Source of the DNA: Puccinia triticina
Lineage: Eukaryota > Basidiomycota > Pucciniomycetes > Pucciniales > Pucciniaceae
Direction: 5' to 3'
Length of the DNA stretch: 64,000 nt
NCBI RefSeq assembly: GCF_026914185.1
Contig: NC_070571.1
Coordinates: forward strand, 2,170,001-2,234,000
The translations under genes and the position numbers were made by a program. The notes beneath the pieces were generated by a model, which saw nothing but the letters and a program-made list of their open reading frames with translations, did no database searches and was not told where the DNA came from. Position 1 is the stretch's first letter. Each line of letters begins with the position of its first letter. This document shows, one piece after another, positions 45,342-57,171 of this stretch.

Positions 45342-46740
45342 GACTGCTGCACACCCCTTATATCTCATCTTTTTATGCCACCCCATTGCTCCAAATTTCA
45401 AGTAACAGAGAAAATACAGATTTTAAACCCTCTTGGTGTCCACCACATACTGTAAATTGAGAGGGCATACATCCACCCTCTTGATGTCCAGCACAGACTG
45501 GACATTGAGAGGGTATACACACATCCTCTCAATTTTCCGGCACAGTCTCACAAATTGGACATCCAGACGGGTTAATCCCTTGGTGAGCGCACTTGGCGGG
45601 TACCCGCCGCTCCTTTTTCTCCCAAATTCACATACACAGACCCGCACACGGCACCCGTGGGCAGGTACCCGTTGCGCTAGACAGTTACCTGCCCGCGGGT
45701 GGTGGGTACCCACGGGCAATCTCTATCTCAGATAATGACTACAAGCAATTTTTCAAATTCAGTGGGATTGCACCTGAACGTCAAAACTGTACTTGTACAT
45801 AGTGTGATTCTGCTTAAGCTTGAACAATTCAAGATTTTCAGTGGGGTAAAGTTATGGTCTTTGAGGCACAGCACGGGTAAAATTTTTGTTTTCTGATCAG
45901 CACAGCTGCAAACTTGGCATGTCAGCCCCCTATTGTTGCCCAGCAAGAAGGCTGAAAACCTGAACTCAAAATGTCAGGATTCCATGATTTTGAGTTCACA
46001 GCTAAAAAATCTGTCCAAGCATTCCTGGAATCACAATATGGAATTGGAATTGAGATTGTTTCAGGCTGTTGTGCCCACTGCCATTACATCTATACACCTG
46101 ATAGCTGTAATGGCATTTGCCAGAGGGGAGCACTGCCTTTTTTTGGCAGGAACAGGCAGGAGCTGACCAAAACTGCCTCCATCACAATAAATATACAGCT
46201 ATACACCGGATACTGATAGCTGTAATAACATTTGCCTCAGGATTTGTATTGGTCAGATCCTGCCTGTTCCGGCCAAAAAAATCACTACACCCAATCCTGT
46301 CTGTCCTGGCAGAAACAAAGAAGTGCTCCCCTTGGGCAAATGTTGTTACAGCTATCAGGTGTATAGCTGTATATGTATTGATAATAACATGTGGTGTACA
46401 TGTTATTATTTACTGTGGTTGGGTTGTGGTGCGGAACAAGAGGTGTTGTTGCGCGGTAGGTTTTTGGGGAAAGCAAAGGTTTGGTTACTTGGGACAGTGG
46501 GGGTGCACTCTCTTGGGACGCCGTCTGGAGGCAGTCAGTTTGCCAGCTAATCAAAGGCAGCTTGTGCCCAATGGGACATTGATATCTATTGTGGGGGGGG
46601 GGGGGGGGGCTGTCGGTGAGCCATTGGGGGATGGTGATAGGCTTTCTTGCTTGAGTTGGATTTTCTATTGCTGTAGTTGCAGCTGTTTGATGTCAGGTTG
46701 TTGCCTGCGGTGGTTTAATGACAAACTTTGATTTTCTTGC
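45342..46740. repeat. Repeat-rich stretch without genes
   Basis: Contains a small hairpin array (45425-45580, CCCTCTTGATGTCC..GGACATTGAGAGGG) and a truncated GGTACCC hAT-like remnant (45594-45725). There is also an inverted repeat whose arms lie near 46085-46135 and 46325-46380 (CTATACACCTGATAGCTGTA and complement), and an uninterrupted run of about 18 G at 46591-46608. No gene. Confidence 0.65.
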
Positions 46741-47222
46741 ACCCAGTTTGTAGATTATGATTTATAGGCTATCTACCAGTACAGCTTATCAAATTTTGGT
46801 TGAGACCAATTGAATAAAAACCCATAATGAATAAAATAGTGTCATTGGTTCTACACATGAAGATCAAAATGACTAACATAACTCTACTCCTCAGGGCTCT
46901 AAGATCACAGAGTCTGAGTTAGCTGTTCTATCTAGCAATGCTCAATAAATACATTGAATGATATGGAAATGATTCAATGACAATATGATTTGAGGGAGAA
47001 GCAAGAGAGAGCTATAAGAAATCCAACAATAGATGATTTACCATCATCATTTTAATGGTCATTTGTTGCAATCAAAGATCCTTGCTACCTCTCAATTCTC
47101 TTTGCAATAACCCATATTTATTTTGTTGTCTCCATTCCTCAAAAAGATTCATAATTTGAAGAAAATAAATGGGTGTGTTTCTGAGATTATGCTTTGCAGA
47201 AGCCATATTTTCAAGAACCTCT

Positions 47223-48614
47223 TCAGGCATTATCATCTAGAAAAACACGACAAAGGGGACAGCTACGATTGCCGTGTTCGATTATCCACGGTCGAATGCA
47301 TTTGGGGTGGAAGTCATGCCTACACTTCTTGATCCTCGTAACTTCAGAGATGCACCACTGATGCTTGCCAGCGTTTTTAGGAGACTTGAATTGGTCCCCA
47401 CAAACTGCACATTGATTCTGGTTTTCTTTGCCGACTATGAAATGAGAATATTTGTAATGATTGGGTGGATTGGCAGTTGAGCTGCCATTGGGACTTTCAG
47501 TAACTCGGTCCTGATTGGTGGGCTCATCCTGGTGACTGCAAGCAGCAGTCTTCTGATGCTGAATGCCCTTTAGTTTGCTGTTGAAACGTAGACCTCCGTC
47601 ATCGTAAGAATCGGCAAGTCGATCACTTTCACCTGGCTGGCTAGCTGCTGTGGTGGCTAGTAATTGTGAAGCTTCATCCAATGAGACTGTACCGTGTCGA
47701 GTTTCGGTATGCAACTTTTGTTGTTCGTTAAAAGGTATGTAACCAGAAGTGATGGTATGACTATTGAAAGCACGTTCCGCTTCTTCCAACCGTCGGCGCT
47801 GGCGGTTGGAAAACCCTTCGGACTCGATGTATGTATTGACCAAGCTGGTTCGATCGAAGAGCACCACAATCCAGTCGCCCCCTACTTCCATGAATGTTCT
47901 TCGCCATCCATCACCAGGTCCAGATTCGTAATTAGCTGCTACAGATTCGTAATGAGCTGCTACAGATTCGTAATGAGCTGCTCCAGGTTCGTGATTAGCT
48001 GCTCCAGATTCGTAATTAGCTGCTTGAGCTTCGAAATTTTTGATGGTTGCTGGGTATGAAATAAGTAGATCAACATTAGTGGTCGTTGGCAGATCTGGGC
48101 GGGGGACTGCTGACGCGACGGCCTGCCGGCATTGGATGGGCAAGTCGTTTTGGTGGTAGATCGCCAGAAACCAGTCTTTCCCCTGTACCACGATTGTGAC
48201 TTGCCAGACGTAAGCAGCGCCTTGTTCGATGTTTGCAGCTTGGTGCTCAGCCAATGGACGAGCATGGGCCATTGAGGGATTGGTGCAGCTAAGTAATTGC
48301 CGTCAAATCCACAAAAATGCTCTTGCACCCGGCCGAGACCGACGACTGCGCCTTCGCTCCTCAATTTGTTCCTGAAAATCTGGCCATGAAGCTGATTGTC
48401 GAGTGGATGGGATCACCTCTTGTAAATCAGAGGTACCTGCTAGATCGTGTTCTGGTTGCCCTGTAGGAATGGCCAGAGCCATCAGGATGGCAGAAGACTA
48501 CACACGAGCAAAAAGTTCAAGTCATTCGATGAGTTTGTTGGGTTGCTTGATGCAGATTAGTACGTTTCCGGACATCTACCTGAACTCAACTAGACTCAGG
48601 AGGAAAAGCTTCAT
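47223..48614 (-). pseudogene. RING-H2 paralogue, copy 2, broken near the N-terminus
   Basis: Same organisation as copy 1: MKLFLLSL at 48614-48591, a hydrophobic stretch (SSAILMALAIPTGQ) from 48497, and a RING-H2 finger with CAVCGDQF, CRHDFHPKC and CPLC near the end. Where copy 1 has CGA in WIRRQLL, copy 2 has TGA (48305-48303), which truncates the full-length frame. An ATG at 48272 (MAHARPLAEHQ) could still give a 349-residue protein without a signal peptide. A 21-nt repeat encoding (H/Y)E(S/P)(G/V)AA(N/H)-type heptads occurs about five times at 47924-48025 and is absent from copy 1. Confidence 0.72.
47924..48025 (-). repeat. 21-bp coding tandem repeat
   Basis: About five copies of a 21-nt unit (AATTACGAATCTG.AGCAGC type on the minus strand) giving repeated heptads such as AAHYESV in the RING paralogue. 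It is absent from the other paralogue, so it expanded after duplication. Confidence 0.88.
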
Positions 48615-48790
48615 AGCTGGTGGTCTTTGACTAGATGCCTTTCGAGACCAGTTGATTGATAATACTTAGCCGGCCAGGTCGGTTCACTGGTTGCCAGATG
48701 GGTGAAGTCTTGATCCCTCCATCCGCTTATCGCAGCACTAGGGGTCGCCCAAGGCCTTCAGAAACGTGCCCTCCCCAAGGCCTGCAGAAA

Positions 48791-49477
48791 CTGGAGTCCC
48801 TCCGGCGGAATTCCTGAATAATCTCGAGATATATGTAAGTAGTCCAGGATACATCGTCCCGCCCGGCGGAGACCTATCTAGCTTACCAAGTGTAGTCGGG
48901 CAGGCTACAAGGCTATGAAAATGGGCCTGCGGCGGAGCAAAGCTACACGCGGCTAAATGACAAAGAAGAGGTGTCTGGATTTCCAACGACAGGGGATGGA
49001 TGCGGGAAACAGACATACAAGAGAGGCCCTTTTATAAGGGCCGACAATGGAAAAGAGAACCAAACAACAAGAAGAAAACGATGAATGATAATTCAACGGT
49101 ACAGACAATATGGGCGTGTACAGGTCACGCCTTGTCTGAGAAAAGAAAGAAGAAACGAAACCAACAACCCCTTGCGTGCAGTACGCAGGGGCTTCGGCAC
49201 CTCTAACTCCTGGCTCGTGCGGAGCCGGAGCCGGAGCCGGAAAAACCTAACACGCGTACAGCGCGCCCCTAGTATGGGCGCCTGTCGCGTAGCCAATTGT
49301 AGCACGGCTACACAAGGGCCAAGTCCCTCATTGGGGGGGGGACGCAGGGACCCTCCGAAGGAGGTTTGCTCCCCCGAGGAGGGACTTGGCCAAGTTCGGG
49401 TGCTTCATTGTATGCTCGCTGGCCACCTTGAATCTTCAACCCACTTTTCCTCAAACTTCGCGACAACCACCTTAGGA
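48791..49477. other. Intergenic / promoter side of the RQT4-like gene
   Basis: No gene seen. A short inverted-repeat element with arms GGCCAAGTCCCTC and GAGGGACTTGGCC occupies 49308-49396; it resembles the Harbinger ends. Small tandem GGAGCCG repeats lie near 49220. Confidence 0.5.
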
Positions 49478-51076
49478 ATGGACGGCAAGATCAGCTGCGA
49501 AGCTTTAATGCAATTCACTGGTCTAGGTTCGTGTTCCCACAAAACATAGCAAACTTCCAAACTGATCTGGACTCTTCCGCATTTCATAGATCAGGAATCA
49601 ACGATGACACAGATATTGCCATACCTGAAGAGTATGAAGACCAGGGCTGAGATAGAGGAATACCTCGGCAGCTTGATTGGGCAAGGTCAAAAGCAAACAA
49701 CCTTTATCCAGCGATTTTCTGATCAGCGGTTTCGGCCCAATCCGACGGTCTCAAGAAATCAGAACAATCTCGATTCCGCTTTCCCGTCATTGCAATCAAC
49801 CCACAAGTCGTCCTCATCCTCCAGTCTTCCAACTATCTCTGCTACCCTCGGCCCAAGCTTTCCAATCAAAAATCGACCTGGAGGACCATCGACCAAACAA
49901 CCAAAGACCGAATCTGGTGGTACAAGAACTCCCACGGTTGATCCCAAGATCTTGAACAACTTCGGCAACTCAGCGAACGTTTACATGAAGAGTAGAGACT
50001 CGGATGACTCGGTGACTAGATTGTCAAAAAAAAAGAATGCCAAGTCGAACCATTCTGGAGCAGTGACCCCGGAACCTAGACTACTTGAAGCCGCTAACAC
50101 TAATAATAGGAACACTCCCGATCAAATCAAATCGATGGAAGAACCGGTTGCCCAGACAGATTCGAAAGCGGATCTCCCGCCAGATATCGATATACCGATA
50201 TCCGAATTATCCCCGTCAACTCTCAAGGAACTCTTACAACTTAAGATCATCTTAGACAGCTTTGAATCGGAAGAGCCGACTCCAACCGGAAGCATCCAAT
50301 GTTTTTGTGAAGCAAGAACTCACGGCTTACCCATCGGTAGACTACCCAAGCAATGTGCGACCTGTGGACTGATCTACTGCAAATTGAAACCTGCTCTCAG
50401 TGCTTGTCCCTCCTGTGGCGAGCAGACTCCTCTGTCAAAGAATATCGATTTAAAGAACGCTGTCAGCAAAGAATTTCTGGAGAAACGCCAACATTTGATC
50501 CGACTGGAAATCGACAAATATCAGAAACGGATGGCGTTGGAAGAGCTGAAAAAAGCGCAAGCGCACGAAGCTGATCGCGCCTACCCCAGTCTCCCTTCCA
50601 CCTCGACCTTATCTCGCACTCACTCGTATAACCATCCACAACAACCAGCCGCGAAATACTCCAGCCAGCTCAACCCCGCCATGTCCGTCCAAAGCCGGAT
50701 CAGACTTGGCTACGAACGTCTGGCGGAAGAACATTCGCCCAAAGGCAACAGTCACCCACAACACTCCAACCAACAACAACAACAACAACATACCGTGTTG
50801 AGATTGAATTCAAGCAACGGGAAAACAAAAATCATCAAGACCACAACCAAGAAAACTCTTGTTAAAGATGGCAGTCTTCCTAAAGAGCAGACGCTCCTGA
50901 CAGTCAATCAAGGCTTCGATCCTGCACTCTTTTTGGATGATGATTGTCCGCCAGCATACCTAGATCCATGCGACGATCTCCTCACCTCTCACCCTTCCTT
51001 GTTCATCGAACACAAGTCTTCCTCTTCTTCGGCCATCCTTCCTGATTACGTTCCTGTCAAGCCCTATCAAGTTTAA
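49478..51076 (+). CDS. TRIP4/Rqt4-like C2HC5 zinc-finger protein
   Basis: Two exons: 49478-49526 and 49590-51076, separated by a 63-nt GT..AG intron. The join gives LMQFTGLDQESTMTQILPYL at the N-terminus and a 511-residue protein. An N-terminal helical segment (IEEYLGSLIGQG) is followed by a disordered Ser/Thr/Pro region. The zf-C2HC5 domain (about 254-292) has CFCEARTHGL, CATCGLIYC and CPSCG. A coiled region follows (FLEKRQHLIRLEIDKYQKRM), then a Gln run. Family members (human TRIP4/ASC-1, yeast Rqt4) bind ubiquitinated collided ribosomes as part of the ribosome quality-control trigger complex. The ASCH domain of human TRIP4 is not seen, as in fungal forms. A conserved single-copy-type host gene. 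Confidence 0.88.
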
Positions 51077-51682
51077 CTTTGTCTCTTGTCAGATTACATT
51101 TGTTGGTAGATAGATAATATTTATTTATGTGGTTGTTAGGCCCTAGGCACGAACTGCATTAGTCCATTTGAGTATCTGCAGAACTTGGTGGGTGCTGGAC
51201 TCGTCACTGGCCTGAGAGGGAAAATAAGGCTCAATCTTTGGACTGCAGATTTCAGCCTCCAAGCCTGTATAGCCCCTGTATTTCAGGTTTCATACAGTAA
51301 TATGATCATAAGAAAATCCCTATTTTCTTTATTTTTAACTTTGGGCCTCAAGTGTTGCACCATTGGAATCCTGGAGCAATTTCACGTTGTTTCAGCCCTC
51401 CGCTGCACAAACACCTCTTGCCCCTTGCCTGGCCCAGCATGTATAGCCAACCCATATGCCCAGAGGGGCTTTGACTGCCTGCCTGTAGTAGTACAGGCCT
51501 GTATGCAGAAAACATTTTGAGCCACACAAGCCCACAAGCTTTTTGGGAGTGGCTGCATTCCCTTTTGTGTGAACATGCAGTGGTTAAGGCTTAAATTTCC
51601 CTTTCATGAACTCAATTTGCAGACAATTGAAAATTTGAAATTTGATGTTACCTGCAAACTGATTTTATGAAATCATGATTGA
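51077..51682. other. 3' flank of the RQT4-like gene
   Basis: AT-rich sequence without a gene. Short open frames here lack domain features. Confidence 0.45.
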
Positions 51683-51685
51683 TTA

Positions 51686-53125
51686 AGGGTCAGCCTAAAT
51701 GCACCCCAAACATTTACTTCATGTACACCAAAAAGGGGTACTGCTGAAATGTACCCCAAACCACTTGGGGTGTACTTTTGCGCACCCCTGTGAAGATGGG
51801 GTACAGCACCTCATACCCCATGTAATTTGGGGTGAGCCACAGGGTACCCCAAAGCCAGTGAAATCTATGGTGTACACAGCCACAAAACCCCATCATACTG
51901 GGGTGCAAGCCCCCTGCACTCCAATATGTCACCCTGTGAAAGGGGTGAGCCACTCAACACCCCAGATGTATCTGGGGTGCCGCACCCACCCGCCCAACTA
52001 CACATCAGTCATTGAGGGGAGTGGCACCCCTCAATGACCAACACAGACCGGTCATTGAGGGTGCTACTCCCCTCAATGACCGGCACAATTTTTCATTGAG
52101 GGGAGTAGCACCTCCCCTCAATGACCGGCACAATTGTTCATTGAGGGGAGCAGCACCTCCCCTCAATGACAATCACAGACCAGTCATTGAGGGGGGTGCT
52201 ACTCTACTCAATGACCGGCACAAATTGGTCCTCAAGAGGAATAGCACCTCCCATTGATGACCGGCACAGATTGATCATCAAGGGGAGTAGAATCTCCCCT
52301 CAAAGGCTGGCACAGATTGGTCATCATGGGGAGGTGCGACTCCCCTCAATGACCGGTCTGTGCCGGTCATTGATGTGAGGTGCTATTCCTCTTGATGACT
52401 GGCACAATTGTTCATCAAGGGGAGTAGCACCTCCCCTTGATGACCAACACAGACCAGTCATTGAGGGGGGTGCTACACTCCCTCCCCTTGATGGCTGGCA
52501 CAGATTGGTCATTTATTCCTCCCCTCTATGACCAATCTGTGCCGGCCATTGTGGGGAGGTGCTACTCCCCTTGATGGATGATTTTGCCAGACATTGAGAG
52601 GAGTAGCACCCTTGATGACCGGTCTGGCACCCTCAATGACCGGTCTAGCACCCTTGATGACCGGTCTGTGTTGGTCATTGAGGGGTGCTACTCCCCTCAA
52701 TGATCAATTGTGCTGGTCATCAGGGGAGTAGCACCCTTGATGACCGGTCTCTGTTGGTCATCAAGGGGAGTAGCACCCTTGATGACCGGCCTGTAATGGT
52801 CATTGAGGGGTGCTACTCCCCTTTATGACCAATGTGTGCAGGTCTAACAAGCCAGGCGGGTGGGTGGGGGAGTAACTTGCCTCAATGGGGTGCGCTACTC
52901 ATGTACACCATTTCATTTGGTGTACATTAAATTTCACCCCAAAAATTGAAGCAGTCTGGGGGTTTTAACACCTGCACCCCAATGTTTTTGGGGTAAGCAG
53001 GTCTGCACACCAATAAATTGGGGTACTCCAGAAGTGCACCCCAGTAATATTGGGGTGCACATGTGGGTACACCAAAATGTTGGTGTACTTGAAGTAAATT
53101 TTTGGGGTGCATTTAGGCTGACCCT
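51686..53125. mobile_element. 1440-bp PIF-like element made of hairpins
   Basis: Perfect-looking ends AGGGTCAGCCTAAATGCACC and the complement, flanked by the 3-bp direct repeat TTA (51683-51685 and 53126-53128), as for PIF/Harbinger. Sub-terminal hairpins are of the CACCCCA..TGGGGTG type (51700-51990 and 52870-53105). The centre (52005-52850) is a dense array of hairpins with arms CCCCTCAATGACCGG and CATTGAGGGG separated by AGTAGCACC/GGTGCTACT. No transposase or other ORF. Confidence 0.88.
52005..52850. repeat. Dense hairpin array
   Basis: Roughly fifteen consecutive hairpins; arms CCCCTCAATGACCGG / TCATTGAGGGG, loops like CACAATTTTT or CACAGATTGG. The spacers AGTAGCACC and GGTGCTACT are themselves complementary from unit to unit. 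Arms vary (Tg/Ca swaps between CCTCAATG and CCTTGATG) but pairing is mostly kept. Confidence 0.9.
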
Positions 53126-53128
53126 TTA

Positions 53129-54180
53129 TTAACTTATGTTGAAACTTGCACCAAATCCAACATGCGCAGCGCCTTCCACACTCCGTGTTCTGTGTGCTTT
53201 CTGTACTGCATGCTTGCACAATTTAAATCTCACTTCCTTGAAACTAATGGAATCAAATTGTATTGGCACTTGGGAATTTTCTGATTTTCTTACCGGACTT
53301 CCTCCTGACATTTGTGACTCCACTTCCAATCAGAATTCTGCTCCCCTCTCAACGCTTGATACACTCACATCAAGATTAGCTCACCTCTCCTTGCATAAAC
53401 TATTGTTGACAAGCTTCCAAAGCATTATTTTAACTTGGAGCATCTTTCTTGCTTCCCAAATTGGTGAGAAATACATCAACGCATTTCCAAAAATTCTGTG
53501 ATTGATAGAGAATGTTGAAATGGACCCGTTTGGTGATACCCGGCACTGCCTGGTGGGTACCTCCCTCAAACACCACAAGTGCTGCGCTAAACACAGCGGG
53601 AGCGTAGAGAAAGAGCATTGGGTTTGGGCCCGCTTTGCTAGCACTTTTATCAGTGGGCGGCCCGCTACGCTTTTCACTGATTTTTCTGGGAGAAAAGGTT
53701 TGTAGATTTCCAGCGAGCTTTTTCAGCGGCCTGTAGCGGTTTTTTGCTACGGTTACCGCTGAAATAGCAGGAAAGCCGCTGCGCTATACGCTAAATAGCA
53801 GAAAATTCTGCCGAAATATTGTTTTTTTTTTTGCTAAATAGTGCTGAGGTGGGTATTGGTTTCTAGCAACCTTTTCCGCTGAAAAGTGGTGAGAGGTTTT
53901 TTCTAGCCTGTCATCACAAGTCTCATGTATGTAATAGTACTAACTAAATAAAGTAAAGCACATTTGAAAGGGGGGGAAGGGAATGGGAACAGAGAAGATA
54001 TTGGCAAGTTGGACTCAAGATGAGGAATCCTATAGAATGAGCTCCAGGTTGAATTTTGGATCATTGTCTGCAGCCTCAAAATTGGTGAGACAATTTTCAA
54101 AGTCATCTTGAGCCTTGATTCCATTGCAAAGCCAGAGGTGACTACTGATTCATTGCTCAATGGTTTGTTGCGCAAGAGAG
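53129..54180. other. Non-coding, AGCGC-rich section
   Basis: About 53520-53850 is rich in GCGCTA/AGCGG motifs (AGCAGAAAATTCTGC, CGCTGCGCTATACGCTAAAT) and belongs to the AGCGC hairpin family. I see no convincing gene; the 121-residue open frame at 53136 lacks any domain. Confidence 0.45.
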
Positions 54181-54184
54181 CTCC

Positions 54185-54690
54185 AAGAGCTTGTACAGTA
54201 CCTTGACAGATATATCCAAACCCCCAAAAGCTCATTCCAGAAGCCCAACCAGCAGACTTAAATTCATGAGGATTGGACAATGTGTGTGTGAAATTACTGT
54301 AGAAGAATGAATATAACAAAATAAAAAGTATTTGGAAAACCCAAAAATTAGTGCAAATTTGCAATTTTTGATGTGTTTTCACTGCCTGCTAAAATTTAGG
54401 GTGGATTCTGGGATTCATTTTTTCATTTTTTATCATTCAAATCACATTTCATTCTACTCATTCTGATTATTCATGATTTTTTTGGAATAGTATTGAAGAT
54501 TTTCCAAAATTGTCATTTAATGAAAGAAAATTTATAAATTTTTGGGTTTTCCAATTTTTTTTTTGTCATATTCATTCTTCTACAGCGATTTCACACACCC
54601 ATTGTCCAATCTTTGTGACTTTAAGTCTGCCGTTTGGGCTTCTGGAATGAGCTTTTGGGGGTTTGGATATATGTCAAGGTACTGTACATA
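54185..54690. repeat. Long inverted repeat (foldback), about 160-bp arms
   Basis: The left arm 54190-54352 (GTACAGTACCTTGACAGATA, AAGCTCATTCCAGAAGCCCA, GTAGAAGAATGAATAT) is inverted at 54541-54684 with roughly 90% identity by eye. The spacer is about 190 bp and AT-rich. It lies downstream of the hAT transposase exons and could be part of that element or independent. Confidence 0.85.
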
Positions 54691-55055
54691 TGTCAGAAGC
54701 CGCAGGGAATGTGCGCTTGACCATTGCCAAGCTGCTTGCACAAGCTAAATACTCCCTAGAAAAGGAAAAAAAGACTGGAGATGATGGAGCTTGTGTCTGA
54801 TTCAATTTAACAATCAGCCAAGCACCCCTCAAAGAAACAAATAGAAGTGATAAAAGACATAGTATGTACCTTCCACCACTCCAACATGTTCCCTCTAGTT
54901 CCCAGCGTGTACTTTGCTTTGTGGTAATGATTCAAGCCATTGTTGCTTTCATCTAGACTAGGGTTAAGTTGTATCCCTTGTCTTTGTCATTGATCTTTTG
55001 GGAAGACACATTAGGTGTAGTAGGGGTTGTTGGTTGTAAGATCAGCTGTTGTTGC

Positions 55056-56369
55056 TTATATTTGTTCAAAAATAGAGCTGACCCCGCATTTTGATGTGGC
55101 AAATGTATTTGAAAAAGGAAGTAATCGCCAAGAAGGGTGCAGCACTGCTGCCATCAGTATTGGTTCACACTTCAGAGCAAGGTCAAGGTACTTTGAGGCC
55201 ACTTTGATCATCAGATCAAACATGGCCTGCAAGAGACAATCAATACATTCTTTTTTCAATTTCTCCAGGTTATCAACAAGCCTGCTGTATTCATAAGGCA
55301 CCATTGACAAGGATGGACCATCTCCTTCCATTTGCTTGGTAATTAGATACAAGAATTCCTGTTGTAAAGCAAAAATAAGAAGCAGAAGAGATAAGTAATT
55401 CATAATTACAATTACAAATTTTCTTTACCTTGAGAACCAAGTTGAGCACTTGAATATTATCCCATTCCTTTGAGACAAACTCATAACAGCTAAATTAATC
55501 ACCTTTTCCATTCTTGGATTTGTTCTAAATGAGTTGGTTGATAACCTATGGATTCAATTTCAATTAATAAGACTGATGGAGCTGATGTCTCATGAAGACC
55601 AAAAAAGCAGAATCACTGACCTTTCTTGCTTGGTAAGCTTGGTTGCGGCTCTTGTATGCAATGTTCCAATGTATACCATAGTCACCAATGATACCCGGAC
55701 CAGTGTAGCTGAGTTCCTTTTCCCATACTTTGAATTCAGATTGTTTGGCAGGTGAGCTACAGATTTGACAGCAAAAATAGTTTATATTTTTACAAAATAA
55801 AGTTAGGTTGTCATGTCAGTCACTCGTTGCAAACAATCAATAGCAGTTTGGAGCTAAAAACTTGCCTTTTTCAATGTGAATCCAATTCCAGTCTTGGCAT
55901 ATTTCCCTTTGGCCTTCTTACTCTTAGTTGTACCCTTAGCCTTAGCCTTCTTTTTGACTACCAGACCATCATCATCCAATTTGGACTCAGAGCTTGCTTC
56001 TGTCACTTGGACATTGTTGGGATAAATTTCTGGTACAAAATCAGACAGGAGTTGATCCTCATCAACAATCAACTCACCCTCTTTGGTTATTGTTGGAAGG
56101 GTCAGAAAGTGTTTGGGTTTTTGTGGTTTTGGGCCCTCAGATGTTGATAAATTGATTGAGGACAGTCCAGCGCCCAAGATAAGTGCCACAATGTGCCAAA
56201 AACATTGCTGGTGGTTGACAGTATTATCCCAGAACATCCCGTTGTGATATTCAATCAACTGCAATAGTTCTTGAGTCATTGTGGATTCATTCAAGCTGGA
56301 GTTGGTTGTCTTTGCAAGGATGTGTTGGAAAACAAATACAAATGCAAAAAAGTAAGATATTTGATCCAA
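55056..56369 (-). pseudogene. hAT-family transposase, multi-exon
   Basis: Exons on the minus strand include about 56300-55860 (HIVALILGAGLSSI, then an acidic region and a Lys-rich KKKAKAKGTTKSKKAKGK), about 55700-55620 (GDYGIHWNIAYKSRNQAYQ, the RWN-like box), one ending 55429 (WDNIQVLNLVLK) and 55358-55056 (FLYLITKQMEGDGPSLSM, then ILMAAVLHPSWRLLPF). The last two are joined by a 70-nt intron in phase 0. The layout matches the catalytic and inserted helical regions of hAT transposases. The C-terminal dimerisation domain and the N-terminal BED finger are not seen, and a stop follows SIFEQI. A copy either degenerate or incompletely modelled. Confidence 0.72.
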
Positions 56370-56399
56370 ATCATAAGAATTAAATAAAGAGAAGACTTA

Positions 56400-57171
56400 T
56401 CTTATTGTGAAGATTGTTCTTGATTAGAACCTTGGCAAAAGGGGCAGCAAGGTATGCACCCGTGGGGTTCCAGGAGATGTATTTCATTGAGAGATTTTCC
56501 TGGTGTAGATCACTATTTGGTGTCAAGAGTATTTAACTGAGATAAAATAGATTGGTTATTGTCTTTTCTTCTCTTGTGAATTAGGATCATTTGACTCACT
56601 TTGACTTCAAAGATCTTTGATCCACATTGTCATCAATGATGCCATTACTCAAGCACCTTGCTTTCTTGCTAATTGGCTGTTCCAATTGTGAACCTTCCAA
56701 ATCTGCAACATTATGTATTAAACATTTTAGTCATATTTATCTTCTTGCAGTGAGTGTACACTTTGCACAGCTCACCTAGGAAAGTTCTCTGTCAAGAATC
56801 AGTGTTATAAGACAAATTCCAACAGATTGGCAATCTCATATCTTGGATGCTATTCAAATCCATCAAATCCATTGACTCTTCTTTGATTCCATTGGCTTCA
56901 ATCCTTTGGCAAAACTCCCTTCCCAAACTCTATTACCATCATTTCTGAGTTCTTTGGTGAGAAAAAGGATCACAGCTTATTCTTTGGTTCATGATCTTTT
57001 GCTGACTCTAATGTTTTAGCCTTGGTTCTTTTGCACTCTTGTCTAAAATCATTCTAGTCATATTTACATAATTTATTGTCTTAGTTGGTATGACCTATTT
57101 TCTTTCCTTATTGTGTCTTTTGAAATTGTTCTTTCTAACTTCCTGTATTAGTCTGGTTCAAATAAACAATC
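56400..57171. other. AT-rich flank, possible hAT 5' exons
   Basis: A minus-strand stretch near 56600-56700 (QLEQPISKKARCLSNG) may be an upstream hAT exon. Otherwise no coding region is recognisable up to the end of the next gene. Confidence 0.35.

Larger units (their letters stand above)
46755..48790. repeat. Segmental duplication, copy 2
   Basis: Paralogous to 35735-37735 in the same orientation, about 11 kb away. Between the copies lie the Harbinger element and the palindromic element. Copy 2 carries a 21-bp tandem expansion within the gene and a nonsense change. Confidence 0.85.

Noticed and set aside
46591..46608. G-quadruplex or regulatory role for the G18 run
   Set aside because: A simple homopolymer in repeat-rich DNA; nothing nearby suggests a function.
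52005..52850. CRISPR-like array
   Set aside because: Units vary in length, spacers are not unique but complementary, and the host is a eukaryote. It is a hairpin satellite in a transposon.
53136..53501. 121-residue plus-strand ORF after the hairpin transposon
   Set aside because: Leu/Ser-rich without domain, intron signals or conservation cues; likely chance.
53903..54382. 159-residue minus-strand ORF
   Set aside because: It runs through an arm of a long inverted repeat and has no recognisable domain.
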